A DNA stretch of 61,138 bases from an uncultured Prevotella sp. (GCA_934183355.1 CAKPST010000003.1:1-61138), one strand, 5' to 3'. Counted from the first letter of the stretch, positions 46,023 to 55,084 are shown. Program-made: numbers and translations. Notes: generated by a model from the sequence alone, not told the origin.

Positions 46023-47303
46023 ATGGAAAGAGACCAAGTGATTTTCGACCTGATTGAGAAGGAACATCAGCGTCAGTTGAGAGGCATCGAGCTTATCGCG
46101 TCTGAGAATTTCGTCAGCGACGAGGTTATGGAGGCCATGGGGTCCTACCTCACCAACAAGTATGCCGAAGGCTATCCCGGCAAGCGCTACTATGGCGGTT
46201 GTCAAGTTGTAGACGAGGTGGAGAATCTTGCCATCGAGCGCATCAAGAAGCTCTTCGGTGCCGAGTATGCCAATGTGCAACCTCACTCTGGCGCACAGGC
46301 TAACGCTGCCGTGCTGCTCGCCGTACTGAAGCCGGGCGACACATTCCTCGGACTCAACCTCGCACATGGTGGACACCTCTCACATGGTTCTGCTGTCAAC
46401 ACTTCGGGTATCTTGTATCACGCCATCGGATACGACCTCGACCAGGAGACTGGTCGTGTCAACTACGACCAGATGGAGCAGCTCGCCATTGAGAACAAGC
46501 CTAAGCTCATCATCGGCGGTGGCTCTGCCTACAGCCGTGAGTGGGACTACAAGCGCATGCGCGAGATTGCCGACAAGGTGGGCGCACTGCTCATGATCGA
46601 CATGGCACATCCTGCCGGACTCATCGCAGCCGGACTCCTTGACAACCCTGTGAAGTATGCACACATCGTCACCTCTACCACACACAAGACTCTGCGTGGT
46701 CCGCGTGGTGGCATCATCCTCATGGGCAAGGACTTCGAGAATCCTTGGGGACTCAAGACTCCTAAGGGCGTTGTCAAGATGATGAGCCAGCTGCTCAATT
46801 CGGCTGTATTCCCTGGTCAGCAGGGCGGTCCGCTTGAGCATGTCATCGCAGCTAAGGCTGTGGCATTCGGCGAGGCTCTCAAGCCTGAGTTCAAGCAGTG
46901 GGCAGAGCAGGTACAGAAGAACGCTCGCGTCCTTGCCGAAGAACTTGTAAAGCGTGGATTCACCATCGTAAGCGGTGGCACCGACAACCACTCTATGCTT
47001 GTCGACCTGCGCTCAAAGTATCCCGACCTCACTGGCAAGGTGGCTGAGAACGCTCTCGTTGCTGCCGACATCACTGTCAACAAGAACATGGTGCCTTACG
47101 ACTCACGCAGCGCATTCCAGACATCGGGCATCCGCCTCGGCACTCCTGCCATCACTACACGTGGTGCCAAGGAAGACCTCATGGTGCTCATAGCCGAACT
47201 CATCGAGGAAGTACTCAATGAGCCAGAGAACGAGGAGGTTATAGCTCGCGTTCGTGCTAAGGTGAATGAAACAATGAAGGACTATCCACTCTTTGCGTGG
47301 TAA
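46023..47303 (+). CDS. glyA: Serine hydroxymethyltransferase
   Basis: A 426-residue PLP enzyme converting serine and tetrahydrofolate to glycine and methylene-tetrahydrofolate. Signatures: [31 protein letters not shown], and the PLP-lysine motif [15 protein letters not shown]. The C-terminal domain is complete and the length is standard. It is third in the pyrBI-glyA run, linking pyrimidine and one-carbon supply. Codon bias is strong. The stop is followed by a long hairpin at 47310-47345. Confidence 0.97.
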   Translation: MERDQVIFDLIEKEHQRQLRGIELIASENFVSDEVMEAMGSYLTNKYAEGYPGKRYYGGCQVVDEVENLAIERIKKLFGAEYANVQPHSGAQANAAVLLAVLKPGDTFLGLNLAHGGHLSHGSAVNTSGILYHAIGYDLDQETGRVNYDQMEQLAIENKPKLIIGGGSAYSREWDYKRMREIADKVGALLMIDMAHPAGLIAAGLLDNPVKYAHIVTSTTHKTLRGPRGGIILMGKDFENPWGLKTPKGVVKMMSQLLNSAVFPGQQGGPLEHVIAAKAVAFGEALKPEFKQWAEQVQKNARVLAEELVKRGFTIVSGGTDNHSMLVDLRSKYPDLTGKVAENALVAADITVNKNMVPYDSRSAFQTSGIRLGTPAITTRGAKEDLMVLIAELIEEVLNEPENEEVIARVRAKVNETMKDYPLFAW

Positions 47304-47309
47304 ATTATA

Positions 47310-47373
47310 GTTGGGAGTTGAGAATTTTAACTCTCAACTCCCAACTCTCAACTCTCCCAATTTCCCAACTCTC
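47310..47373. repeat. GTTGGGAGTTGAGA inverted repeat after glyA
   Basis: GTTGGGAGTTGAGA (47310-47323) pairs perfectly with TCTCAACTCCCAAC (47332-47345), a 14-bp stem with an 8-nt loop, 6 nt after the glyA stop. Three more CCCAACTCTC-like words follow to 47373, just before the next ATG. It may end the glyA transcript and, because of the extra words, may be a small mobile or slippage-born repeat. Confidence 0.65.
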
Positions 47374-47375
47374 CC

Positions 47376-47618
47376 ATGACATTACAATACACCATCGTTT
47401 TTCTCATCCTCTTACTCGCTGTCGTATACGCCATACACCGCATACGCCAAACCATACGTGAGGCTAAAAGTGGGTGCTATGGATGCAAAGGATGTGCTAT
47501 AAAGGAGCAGATGATGAAGAAAAAGGCTAAGATGAAGGCACAAAACAGCCTAAAAACAAAGAAAAATGAATGTTTTGTAAAAAAAGACAGAAAAACATTT
47601 GGTGATTTCGCAAAATAG
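47376..47618 (+). CDS. FeoB-associated Cys-rich membrane protein
   Basis: An 80-residue protein with one N-terminal membrane helix (YTIVFLILLLAVVYAIHRI) followed by a Cys cluster GCYGCKGCAIKEQ, the hallmark of the FeoB_associated family, and a Lys-rich tail. Such proteins usually sit beside feoAB, but no iron transport gene is in this window. The end of the gene overlaps the -33 box and lies against the -7 box of the tRNA-Cys promoter. Function is unknown; a metal or redox role is guessed from the Cys cluster. Confidence 0.8.
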   Translation: MTLQYTIVFLILLLAVVYAIHRIRQTIREAKSGCYGCKGCAIKEQMMKKKAKMKAQNSLKTKKNECFVKKDRKTFGDFAK

Positions 47619-47630
47619 TTATACCTTTGC
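47598..47630 (+). promoter_or_regulatory. Promoter of tRNA-Cys
   Basis: TTTG (47598-47601), 20 nt, then TACCTTTGC (47622-47630) is a full Bacteroidetes promoter. Initiation near 47636 would give about 43 nt of 5' precursor before the tRNA. The -33 element lies within the last codons of the upstream gene. Confidence 0.7.
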
Positions 47631-47678
47631 AACCGCAATCGAGAAACAAACATTTCAAGATTAGAAACAAAACAATTT

Positions 47679-47749
47679 GGTACCTTGGCCGATCGGTTAG
47701 GTAACGGTCTGCAAAACCGTGTAGAGCAGTTCGACTCTGCTAGGTACCT
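47679..47749 (+). tRNA. tRNA-Cys (GCA)
   Basis: A 71-nt cloverleaf. The acceptor GGTACCT pairs with AGGTACC and the discriminator base is T, as in other tRNA-Cys. The anticodon stem ACGGT/ACCGT encloses the loop CTGCAAA, giving anticodon GCA. The T arm is AGCAG-TTCGACT-CTGCT. CCA is not encoded. A promoter precedes and a strong terminator follows. Confidence 0.97.
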
Positions 47750-47758
47750 CTCCAAAGC

Positions 47759-47789
47759 AAAGCGGAAATCCCCAAAGGATTTCCGCTTT
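47759..47789 (+). terminator. Terminator of tRNA-Cys
   Basis: AAAGCGGAAATCC (47759-47771) and GGATTTCCGCTTT (47777-47789) form a perfect 13-bp stem with a CCAAA loop, 9 nt after the tRNA. Confidence 0.85.
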
Positions 47790-47828
47790 ATTTGTATCTA
47801 TTCATTGTCAATATTTCTATATATAAAA

Positions 47829-49433
47829 ATGACACCAAACAAAATAACAATGCACTATTCTGCAAAAACTATGTTCAGACAAATTTTCATTCTCATCTTA
47901 TTAATTTCTTCATTCCACACTGCCACCAACGCACAGACAAGCCGACGCGCCATCGAGAAGTATTCTACCGAGGCGATTAAGCAAATGACACTGACGGGGC
48001 GCACTCCGACTGTAGACATCCTCGACTCGCTCGCTAACAACGCCGAAGTGAGCATCGAGATGGTGAGCCGCATGGGCGAACCCGACGACGCACGACAGCA
48101 GCGAGCATGTCTCAAACTCATTGATGCCATCGTAGACTACAGCCAGACCCAGACCGGACGCCGATACGTCGACGTTGTGCGCAGCGGACTCAAGAAGGCT
48201 CTCGACCGCAGCTACGAGCCCGATGTGCAGCTACATGTCATGGAGCAGTTGGCTCGTTGTGCCAAGCCTGCAGACGCCGCACACATTGCTATGTATCTCG
48301 AAGTGTCTCAACTCGCCCCCACTGCCGAGCGTATACTCATAGGCATGACCGACATAGACGACCGCATTGCTGCAGCCGCTGCCGCCCAACCAGGCATCAA
48401 AACCAAAGTGCAGAGCATTCTCGACATACATGCTGGCAAGAAGTCGGCTGGCTCCATCGCCGTGGCTCCACGCCCCAAACCCACAGCCATACCATTCTGG
48501 ACAGAAAGTCTCGACAAGGCTGTAGCCGATGTGGCAAGCCATCATTCAACCGAAGCCAACGACATCATCATCAACAATAAGCCCGAGGCAGCCCTGCCGC
48601 TGCTCTTGCAACTTGCCAAACGCCAAAACGCCGACGACAGCCGCGCCACTCTTGCCCGTTGTCTGCTGCTTCTCAATCATGCCGAGCTTGCTGCCGAGCA
48701 ACGCTATCTGCTTCTGCGCACTGCCGACGGCATGACCCACGACGAGAATCTGCGCCGTCGCATCATCGTTGCGCTTGGTGAGACTGGCACCATACAGGCT
48801 CTCGCCCACATACGCCAGTATTATGGCAATGCTGCCTATGCAGATGCCCTCGCCCTGGCAGCCACCAACATCATCGCCCTGCACCCCGAAGCCAACGGTG
48901 GACGCATGGTCAGCGGCATGCTCTATGATGCCAAGAAGTCGTACATACGCCACTACGACGAGCAGGGCGTGGACGAGCGCATCGACCAGGTGCTGGCTGC
49001 TATCGACAACTGGCGTGCCGACACTGGCTACAACTTCGCGCACACCGAGGAGACACGCATGGAAAAACGCGGCTTCTGGATTATACACGATAATATGACC
49101 GACTTTGACATGACTTTCGACTGGACAGCCAAGGGTACACTGACCGTCTATCTGCACTCTATGCCGGTACTCACACTCAACGCCAATCAGGGCGCACACA
49201 TCGCTGGCGACAACGTATGGCACAAGTTTGCCACCACAAGCGAGTGGTCAACAGCCAACATCAGCGTGGCAGGCGACCGTGTAACAGTGATTGTCAACGG
49301 ACAGAAACTCATTGATGCAGCCCACCTTGTCAACAGCGAGGCAGGCGAACCAGCCAACAAGTCGGGCTATGTCAAATTCCTTGCCGACGATAATGGAGCT
49401 ACAGTGAGAGGATATTGTTTCAAGAAAAATTAG
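47829..49433 (+). CDS. Exported HEAT-repeat-like protein with C-terminal lectin/DUF1080-like domain
   Basis: A protein of 534 residues if started at ATG 47829, the first after the tRNA terminator. A start at 47871 (MFRQIFILILLISSFHTATNAQ) would give a more typical signal peptide, so the true start is uncertain. Residues about 50-390 are helical and Ala/Leu-rich with HEAT-like pairs (LQLAKRQNADDSRATLARCL). The last 130 residues are beta-rich (GFWIIHDNMTDFDMTFDW, VTVIVNGQKLIDAAHL) and resemble a concanavalin-like or DUF1080 domain. It is probably periplasmic or surface exposed. I do not know the function. Confidence 0.7.
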   Translation: MTPNKITMHYSAKTMFRQIFILILLISSFHTATNAQTSRRAIEKYSTEAIKQMTLTGRTPTVDILDSLANNAEVSIEMVSRMGEPDDARQQRACLKLIDAIVDYSQTQTGRRYVDVVRSGLKKALDRSYEPDVQLHVMEQLARCAKPADAAHIAMYLEVSQLAPTAERILIGMTDIDDRIAAAAAAQPGIKTKVQSILDIHAGKKSAGSIAVAPRPKPTAIPFWTESLDKAVADVASHHSTEANDIIINNKPEAALPLLLQLAKRQNADDSRATLARCLLLLNHAELAAEQRYLLLRTADGMTHDENLRRRIIVALGETGTIQALAHIRQYYGNAAYADALALAATNIIALHPEANGGRMVSGMLYDAKKSYIRHYDEQGVDERIDQVLAAIDNWRADTGYNFAHTEETRMEKRGFWIIHDNMTDFDMTFDWTAKGTLTVYLHSMPVLTLNANQGAHIAGDNVWHKFATTSEWSTANISVAGDRVTVIVNGQKLIDAAHLVNSEAGEPANKSGYVKFLADDNGATVRGYCFKKN

Positions 49434-49489
49434 TGTTTGTCAATAATTTCCACTAAATTTGCAAACACATAATATATAAACCATCGCAT

Positions 49490-50173
49490 ATGAACAATTC
49501 CATATTCATACAACTCGGCAAACCGTCGGACGACATCGCCGTCGGCAAAAGCCACTGGTGGGGCTATCCCGACCTGCCACTCGACATGGACATACCCACA
49601 TTCACCGACCCCAACGACGGCAACGAGTATGCCCTATCGTTCCTGTGTCAAATCAATCTTGCCGACTTGCACGACGCTATGCTCGACGCTTCCTTCGACA
49701 CTGGCGATCAGTCGTACAAGCAATACGACCTGCCCAAAAGCGGACTGCTCCTCTTCTTTGCCGACATAGCCTATTATGGCGGCATGTGGGACGAGCCAGC
49801 CATAGGCTCACAGATTTCGGACAATCGTGTGGTGCGCGTAGTATACATCCCCGAGGAAGACATGGCATCGCTCATATGCCGCGAGGAGGAATATGCCGAC
49901 GAGGAACTTCCGGCTCAACCCATCGACTTTGTGCCACGCCCTGCCGAGTCGGCACCCGAACATCACCTACTTGGCAAGCCCACATATCTCCAACAAGAAG
50001 ACTGGGACGCTCCATGTGCAGGCTGGCAACTGCTGCTGCAAATGGACTCTTGCGAAGAGGACGACTATACATTCCGCTTTGACGACTGGGGAGTGCTCAA
50101 CCTCATCATCTCGCCCGACGCCCTCAAACGCCACGACTTCTCTGACGTAAGAGCCGTAGTATTGTCGTCATAA
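49490..50173 (+). CDS. DUF1963 (YwqG-like) protein
   Basis: A 227-residue acidic cytoplasmic protein starting MNNSIFIQLGKPSDDIAVGKS. The segments HWWGYPDLPLDMDIP, LSFLCQINLADL and SGLLLFFADIAYYGG, and the late CAGWQLLLQMDS, are typical of DUF1963, a widespread family of unknown function. No membrane or signal segment. Gene stands alone; a 16-bp hairpin follows at 50210-50247, shared with the convergent guaA. Confidence 0.8.
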   Translation: MNNSIFIQLGKPSDDIAVGKSHWWGYPDLPLDMDIPTFTDPNDGNEYALSFLCQINLADLHDAMLDASFDTGDQSYKQYDLPKSGLLLFFADIAYYGGMWDEPAIGSQISDNRVVRVVYIPEEDMASLICREEEYADEELPAQPIDFVPRPAESAPEHHLLGKPTYLQQEDWDAPCAGWQLLLQMDSCEEDDYTFRFDDWGVLNLIISPDALKRHDFSDVRAVVLSS

Positions 50174-50209
50174 CAGATAGCACCAAACATACAGATAGAA
50201 CTTTAAGCA

Positions 50210-50247
50210 AATTCGCCTCTGACAACACATATTGTCAGAGGCGAATT
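50210..50247. terminator. Bidirectional hairpin between DUF1963 gene and guaA
   Basis: AATTCGCCTCTGACAA (50210-50225) and TTGTCAGAGGCGAATT (50232-50247) are a perfect 16-bp stem with loop CACATA. It lies between convergent stops at 50173 and 50314. Confidence 0.75.
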
Positions 50248-50313
50248 CATTAACTATACATAGAGTTTAAATCAGATAAGATTTAATAACCCCAACAAAT
50301 TCTAAGGCCTCTC

Positions 50314-51924
50314 CTATTCCCACTCAATAGTTGATGGTGGTTTTGACGAGATGTCATAGCATACGCGGTTTACGCCACGTACTTTGTTGATAATCTCGTT
50401 CGAAACCTTTGCCATGAAGTCGTAGGGCAAGTGTGCCCAGTCGGCAGTCATAGCGTCGGTAGAGGTAACGGCACGCAGAGCAACGGGGTGCTCGTATGTA
50501 CGCTCGTCGCCCATAACGCCCACTGAACGCACGGTAGAGAGCAACACTGTGCCAGCCTGCCAAATCTGGTCGTAGAGCGAAACCTCAATCTCGCCATCGT
50601 GCATATCGGCAGGTACGCCAGCTGCAAGCACGCGACGTGCGTCCTCGCCACTCAACTTCACCTTATAATCGCGCAAACCACGGATATAGATGTCGTCGGC
50701 ATCCTGAAGGATGCGCACCTTCTCGGGAGTGATGTCGCCAAGAATACGCACTGCCAAGCCTGGTCCTGGGAACGGATGGCGTGTAATCAGATGCTCGGGC
50801 ATGCCCATTGAACGACCTACACGACGCACCTCGTCCTTGAACAACCACTGCAGAGGCTCGCACAACTGGAGGTTCATCTCCTTAGGCAGACCGCCAACAT
50901 TGTGGTGACTCTTGATGACCTTGCCCGTGATGTTGAGCGACTCGATGCGGTCGGGGTAGATAGTGCCCTGAGCAAGCCACTTGGCACCAGTCTGCTTCTT
51001 AGCCTCGGCATTGAACACCTCCACAAAGTCGCGACCAATTATCTTGCGCTTCTCCTCTGGATCGGTGACACCAGCGAGGTCGTTGAAGAACTTCTCTGAC
51101 GCATCAACGCCGATAACGTTCAGACCCAAGCACTTGTAGTCCTCCATAACGTCACGGAACTCGTTCTTGCGCAACATGCCGTGGTCGACGAAGATACATG
51201 TAAGGTTGCTGCCGATAGCCTTGTTGAGGAGCACGGCTGCCACGCTTGAGTCAACACCACCCGACAGACCGAGGATTACCTTGTCGGCGCCCAACTGTGC
51301 CTTAAGCTCGGCAACAGTTGTCTCTACGAACGAGTCGGCGCTCCAGTCCTGACGGCTTCCGCAGATGTCTACCACGAAATTCTTCAAGAGTTGTGTGCCT
51401 TGCAGCGAGTGGAACACCTCTGGATGGAACTGCACTGCCCACACTGGTTGCTTGGTCGACGCATAAGCGGCAAACTTTACATTGGCAGTAGAGGCTATGC
51501 ACTTGTAGTCCTCAGGGATAGCTGTGATGGTGTCGCCGTGACTCATCCACACCTGCGACTTCTCAACAAATCCCTTGAACAGAGGGTTCTCTGCGTCGAA
51601 GTGCTCAAGATTGGCACGGCCATACTCGCGTGAGTCGGCAGCCTCAACCTTTCCACCATTGGCGTAGCTGATGAACTGTGCGCCATAGCAGATGCCGAGC
51701 ACCGGGATGCGACCTACAAACTGGCTCAAGTCTACCTTGAATGCCTCCTTGTCGTGTACCGAGTAGGGGCTTCCGCTGAGGATAACACCAATGACAGAGG
51801 GGTCGTCCTTAGGGAACTTGTTGTAGGGCATAATCTCGCAGAAGGTGTCGAGCTCGCGAACACGACGGCCGATGAGCTGCGTGGTCTGCGAACCGAAATC
51901 AAGAATTATAATCTTCTGTTGCAT
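50314..51924 (-). CDS. guaA: GMP synthase (glutamine-hydrolysing)
   Basis: A 536-residue enzyme turning XMP into GMP. The glutaminase domain has [18 protein letters not shown], the catalytic Cys in [11 protein letters not shown], and the HGD motif with the His-x-Glu pair in [10 protein letters not shown]. The ATP-pyrophosphatase P-loop is [14 protein letters not shown]. The C-terminal dimerisation domain ends [11 protein letters not shown], the standard terminus. The protein is slightly longer than E. coli GuaA (525). It is a single gene; repeats occupy the upstream region. Confidence 0.97.
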   Translation of the reverse strand: MQQKIIILDFGSQTTQLIGRRVRELDTFCEIMPYNKFPKDDPSVIGVILSGSPYSVHDKEAFKVDLSQFVGRIPVLGICYGAQFISYANGGKVEAADSREYGRANLEHFDAENPLFKGFVEKSQVWMSHGDTITAIPEDYKCIASTANVKFAAYASTKQPVWAVQFHPEVFHSLQGTQLLKNFVVDICGSRQDWSADSFVETTVAELKAQLGADKVILGLSGGVDSSVAAVLLNKAIGSNLTCIFVDHGMLRKNEFRDVMEDYKCLGLNVIGVDASEKFFNDLAGVTDPEEKRKIIGRDFVEVFNAEAKKQTGAKWLAQGTIYPDRIESLNITGKVIKSHHNVGGLPKEMNLQLCEPLQWLFKDEVRRVGRSMGMPEHLITRHPFPGPGLAVRILGDITPEKVRILQDADDIYIRGLRDYKVKLSGEDARRVLAAGVPADMHDGEIEVSLYDQIWQAGTVLLSTVRSVGVMGDERTYEHPVALRAVTSTDAMTADWAHLPYDFMAKVSNEIINKVRGVNRVCYDISSKPPSTIEWE

Positions 51925-52044
51925 TACTGTTTGTTTAATTTATTAATTATTATTTATAGTAAATGTTCTAAATAGTTAACACCCGAAGCACCGCCTCACG
52001 CTCACTTCTTAGCTTAGACAGCAGAGGGTAAATATATATTTTTT

Positions 52045-52172
52045 CTTTTTTCTACTGCAATACTGCAATCCTTGGGCATTTTTCGCGCCTAACTTCCTGA
52101 GAACCTGACACTTGCACAAATTGCAGATTGGCATTTTCATCTGCAAGCATCTGCAATTATCTGCAATTTATC
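52045..52172. repeat. CTGCAAT-rich dispersed intergenic repeat, copy 2
   Basis: TTCTACTGCAATACTGCAATC and the GCGCCTAAC word echo the copy at 9940-10000. A second part includes TTCATCTGCAAGCATC (52136-52151), identical over 16 nt to the right arm of the hairpin at 26387, and three more CTGCAA(T/A) words to 52172. No gene seen in 51925-52281 apart from the repeats. Confidence 0.6.
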
Positions 52173-52188
52173 CATGGCTTTGTATGGT

Positions 52189-52266
52189 TGCTACTAAGCC
52201 CATGTACGAGTGCTACAAAGCCCTTGTACGGATGCTACGAAGCCCTTGTACGGATGCTACGAAGGC
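52189..52266. repeat. Tandem array, three and a half units of 22 bp
   Basis: Units begin at 52189, 52211 and 52233, with a partial fourth at 52255. Each has TGCTAC, AAGCCC and TTGTACGGA (ATGTACGAG in the first). GTACGGATGCTAC, formed across unit borders, is the reverse complement of GTAGCATCCGTAC in the array at 10271-10380, yet AAGCCC keeps the same orientation in both arrays. It lies 16 nt before the 3' end of murU. Confidence 0.75.
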
Positions 52267-52281
52267 TTAAAAACACCGCTA

Positions 52282-53064
52282 CTATTGCTGTTGCAGAGTT
52301 TGCAGAAAATCTTCTGCCTGTGCCAGAGTGTCGAGTTTACCGATGTCCATTAGCCTCAAGTCGTCCTTGACATAGCCTTTTATACAATGTGTGGCGCATA
52401 CCTTGAGATAGAAGTCGATGATGCCGAAGCGGTCGGGGAAGTCATTCATCACCTCTGTCAGCCGTGGCGACAGGGCGTGAATACCAGCAAATGCATACAT
52501 TCGGCATTTCTTTGGGTCGAGATTGGGGTATGGACTCTTCACTTCGCCCGTCTCGATGTTGGTCCATCCCACGAGTCGCATGTCGTCGTCGAAGAGCAAA
52601 TAGCGTTTGGTCTTGCGCCAACTCACCAGCAACACAGCGTCGCATCTGGCTCCGACCTCGTCCTCTCTCGGCTCTTCAGCCTCACCCTCAGCAGCCATCT
52701 GATAGAACTTGGTTAAGTTCACATTACTCAGTATGTCTACATTGTGTATGAGTATGGGGGCATCAGGGGCAAAGAGATGAGCCGCCTTCTTTATTCCTCC
52801 CCCCGTCTCAAGCAGTCCGTCGGTTTCGTCGGAGATGCTGATATCAAGACCAAAGTTGTGGTTTTCCTTGAGATAGTCGATGATTTGCTGTGCAAAATGG
52901 TGCACGTTGACCACAATACGTTCAACGCCTGCATTTGCAAGATTCAGTATGACGCGCTTGATTAACGGCTCGCCCCCTACCCTCACCAGTGCTTTAGGCA
53001 TCGTGTCGGTGAGTGGTTTGAGACGAGTTCCCAATCCAGCCGCGAATATCATTGCTTGCATCAT
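52282..53064 (-). CDS. murU: N-acetylmuramate-1-phosphate uridylyltransferase-like nucleotidyltransferase
   Basis: A 260-residue sugar-1-phosphate nucleotidyltransferase. The signature AMIFAAGLGTRLKPLTDTMPKALVRVGG gives the nucleotide-binding loop and Lys; the metal Asp is in LIHNVDILSN. It is short, without a C-terminal beta helix, like MurU of Pseudomonas. The neighbour upstream on the same strand (53142-54686) is an AmgK-like kinase, and AmgK plus MurU make UDP-MurNAc from free MurNAc, bypassing MurA and MurB. The pairing is the main reason for MurU over a general mannose-1-phosphate guanylyltransferase. It has its own promoter at 53092-53123. Confidence 0.82.
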   Translation of the reverse strand: MMQAMIFAAGLGTRLKPLTDTMPKALVRVGGEPLIKRVILNLANAGVERIVVNVHHFAQQIIDYLKENHNFGLDISISDETDGLLETGGGIKKAAHLFAPDAPILIHNVDILSNVNLTKFYQMAAEGEAEEPREDEVGARCDAVLLVSWRKTKRYLLFDDDMRLVGWTNIETGEVKSPYPNLDPKKCRMYAFAGIHALSPRLTEVMNDFPDRFGIIDFYLKVCATHCIKGYVKDDLRLMDIGKLDTLAQAEDFLQTLQQQ

Positions 53065-53091
53065 AAATGATAGTATATAAAATATGTTGCC

Positions 53092-53123
53092 ACAAAATTA
53101 CTCAAAATCCTGCAAATGACAAA
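53092..53123 (-). promoter_or_regulatory. Promoter of murU
   Basis: On the minus strand TTTG (complement of 53120-53123), 19 nt, then TAATTTTGT (complement of 53092-53100). It lies between the amgK-rapZ stop and the murU start, giving a leader of about 22 nt, so murU can be made without the kinase. Confidence 0.6.
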
Positions 53124-53141
53124 GCGAAAGGCTTATTAATG

Positions 53142-54686
53142 TTATTTCCTTGCCTCCAACGTCTGCTCTATGCCCTGCTCGCGGTGGCACACATGCACCT
53201 CTATGCCGAATTTCTCGTTGAGATGTTCTGCCAAATGTTGTGCCGAATATACGCTGCGGTGTTGTCCACCCGTGCATCCGAAAGAGAACATGAGGTCGGT
53301 GAATCCGCGGTCGATGTAGCGCTGCACGTGTGCATCGGCAAGCTTGTAGACGCTGTCGAGGAATGTCAGAATCTCGCCGTCGTCCTCCAGGAATCTTATC
53401 ACGGGAGCATCAAGACCTGTGAGTTTCTTGTATGGTTCGTAGCGTCCAGGGTTGTGCGTAGAACGGCAGTCGAACACATATCCACCGCCATTGCCCGACT
53501 CGTCGGTGGGAATGCCCTTGCGATAGGAGAAGCTGAAGACACGCACGCGGAGTGGTCCCTTGCCATCATACTTGGAGAATGTGGCAGGACCGTCCTGTGG
53601 ATGGGCTGCATAGACGTTGCGGTCGGTGGTCTTGTAGCCGTCGGCTCGCGACACGGCTGGCTCCTCGATGTGTGCATAGCGGGGCAACTCGGTCAGTCGG
53701 CGCAGCATGTCCATCATGTAGGGATAGGGGAATACGTCTTCGCCAAGTTTCAGCAGCTCGCGCAGATTGTCCATAGCTGGCGGTATCGACTCGATGAAGT
53801 GCTTCTTGCGCTCAAAGTAGCCACGGAATCCATAGGCTCCGAGCACCTGTAGCAGGCGGAACAGCACAAACAGACTGAGACGATTGACAAAATGACGTAC
53901 GCTCGGCACTTCGGTGTACTGGCTGAGGGCATCGTAATACTCGCTCACAAGTTCACGACGCAGTTTATTGGGGTAGCGTGCTGATGCCTGCCATAGGAAG
54001 GAAGCGAGGTCGTAGTAGAAAGGTCCCTTGCGTCCGCCCTGAAAATCAATGAAATAGGGGTTGCCTTCGGCATCGAGCATGATATTGCGTGCCTGGAAGT
54101 CGCGATAGAGAAACGAGTCGGCTGGCTCCGAAGTGAGGTCTTTGGCAAACAGACGGAAGTTTGCCTCAAGCTTCAGTTCGTGGAAGTCGAGGTCGGATGG
54201 CTTGAGAAAACAATACTTGAAGTAGTTGAGATCGAACAGCACGCTGTCCTCGTCGAACTCGGGTTGAGGATAGCAATTCTGCCAGTCGAGTCCACGCGCA
54301 CCACGCATCTGTATGTTGGGCAGCTGTCGGATGGTGCGTTTCAGCAACTGCTGCTCCTCAAGATTATATCGTCCGCCCGACTCGCGTCCGCCACGCACAG
54401 CGTCGAAGAGCGATGTTGAGCCGAGGTCGGTCTGTAGATAGCGCAGTTCGTCGGCACTGGTGGCGAGGATGTGAGGCACTGGCAGCTGTCGTTGCTCGAA
54501 GTGTTTGGCAAGGTATATGAACGCGTGGTTCTCGTCGCGGCTCGTTCCCACGACGCCTATCACCGACATGCCGTCCTCGTCGGTGAGTCGATAATACTCT
54601 CGATTGCTTCCTGCGCCAGCTATGCGCTCGGTGGCAACGGGCTCGGCGCCGTGCCACTCGGTGTATAGATTAATGAGTTTCTCCAT
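53142..54686 (-). CDS. AmgK-like sugar kinase fused to a RapZ C-terminal domain
   Basis: A 514-residue two-domain protein. Residues about 1-330 are an aminoglycoside phosphotransferase-type kinase of the AmgK group: GAGSNREYYRLT near residue 25, the catalytic loop LYRDFQARNIMLD near 228 and IDFQGGRKGPFYYDLAS near 245. Residues about 385-514 match the RapZ C-terminal domain: VFSFSYRKGIPTDESG, YVFDCRSTHNPGRYEPY, LTGLDAPV, and the phosphate loop FGCTGGQHRSVYSAQ. In E. coli that domain binds glucosamine-6-phosphate. The N-terminal ATPase of RapZ is absent. The kinase should phosphorylate MurNAc (or GlcNAc) at C1 for MurU, whose gene follows. The RapZ domain may sense amino sugar. In NPGR the family His of NPHW is replaced by Gly. 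Confidence 0.85.
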   Translation of the reverse strand: MEKLINLYTEWHGAEPVATERIAGAGSNREYYRLTDEDGMSVIGVVGTSRDENHAFIYLAKHFEQRQLPVPHILATSADELRYLQTDLGSTSLFDAVRGGRESGGRYNLEEQQLLKRTIRQLPNIQMRGARGLDWQNCYPQPEFDEDSVLFDLNYFKYCFLKPSDLDFHELKLEANFRLFAKDLTSEPADSFLYRDFQARNIMLDAEGNPYFIDFQGGRKGPFYYDLASFLWQASARYPNKLRRELVSEYYDALSQYTEVPSVRHFVNRLSLFVLFRLLQVLGAYGFRGYFERKKHFIESIPPAMDNLRELLKLGEDVFPYPYMMDMLRRLTELPRYAHIEEPAVSRADGYKTTDRNVYAAHPQDGPATFSKYDGKGPLRVRVFSFSYRKGIPTDESGNGGGYVFDCRSTHNPGRYEPYKKLTGLDAPVIRFLEDDGEILTFLDSVYKLADAHVQRYIDRGFTDLMFSFGCTGGQHRSVYSAQHLAEHLNEKFGIEVHVCHREQGIEQTLEARK

Positions 54687-54870
54687 TGTCCTGGTCTTTA
54701 TTGAAATATTCTTTGTCCTTCTTGTCTGCCCATGCTCCTAATACTCTGTCGAGCACATACAGCAATATTGCCACTCCGGCAGTGATGCTCAGCGAGTGTG
54801 TCAGCAAGTATGTTCCGCCACATATTATGATGCAGAGCACGAGTGTCTTGATATCAAAGGGTTGTTTCAT
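54670..54870 (-). CDS. Small two-helix membrane protein
   Basis: A 66-residue protein with two predicted membrane helices (LVLCIIICGGTYLLTHSL and ITAGVAILLYVLDRVL) and an acidic, Lys-rich C-terminus. I do not recognise its family. Its end overlaps the start of the kinase-RapZ gene by 17 nt, so they are probably co-translated. A TAACTTTGT box at 54915-54923 precedes it. Confidence 0.7.
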   Translation of the reverse strand: MKQPFDIKTLVLCIIICGGTYLLTHSLSITAGVAILLYVLDRVLGAWADKKDKEYFNKDQDNGETH

Positions 54871-54914
54871 TCTGATTTCACTTTATATGTAATGGTTAAT
54901 CGTTGTTTTCGTAT

Positions 54915-54923
54915 ACAAAGTTA
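54915..54923 (-). promoter_or_regulatory. -7-like box of the small membrane protein - AmgK-RapZ unit
   Basis: The minus strand reads TAACTTTGT, 45 nt before the start at 54870. It matches TAnnTTTG but has no clear -33 element. Confidence 0.45.
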
Positions 54924-54969
54924 TACAAAATCAACAAGAATAACGACATCTGACGAGAATAATAAGCAA

Positions 54970-55080
54970 TAAAAAAATCGGCTGTCTCCCGACATCCGAT
55001 TCTCAAAAACAAACTACTTAAAAACTAATCTACTAAAACAAATCAAAAAATCTTCGCTACTTTTAGCGTTATTATTAACT
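54970..55080 (-). ncRNA. Candidate small RNA upstream of the AmgK-RapZ unit
   Basis: A full promoter (TTTG at complement 55113-55116, 19 nt, TACTTTTGC at complement 55085-55093) starts transcription near 55080. About 80 nt later an intrinsic terminator forms: AATCGG-TGTC-GACA-CCGATT with GGGA loop (complement of 54976-55001), then seven T. No coding start lies between. The RNA contains a small CGCT-AAAAGT-AGCG hairpin and T-rich linkers. Because a separate promoter box precedes the next gene, I read it as its own RNA, but an attenuated leader of that gene is the alternative. Confidence 0.5.
54976..55001 (-). terminator. Intrinsic terminator of the second candidate small RNA
   Basis: On the minus strand a stem of six outer (AATCGG/CCGATT) and four inner (TGTC/GACA) pairs with single-base bulges closes a GGGA loop. 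It is followed by seven T (complement of 54971-54977). Confidence 0.75.
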
Positions 55081-55084
55081 ACTT

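Noticed and set aside
47685..47828. Extension of the HEAT-like protein back into tRNA-Cys
   Set aside because: The open frame runs through the tRNA and its terminator, which are unambiguous; the start must lie after 47789.
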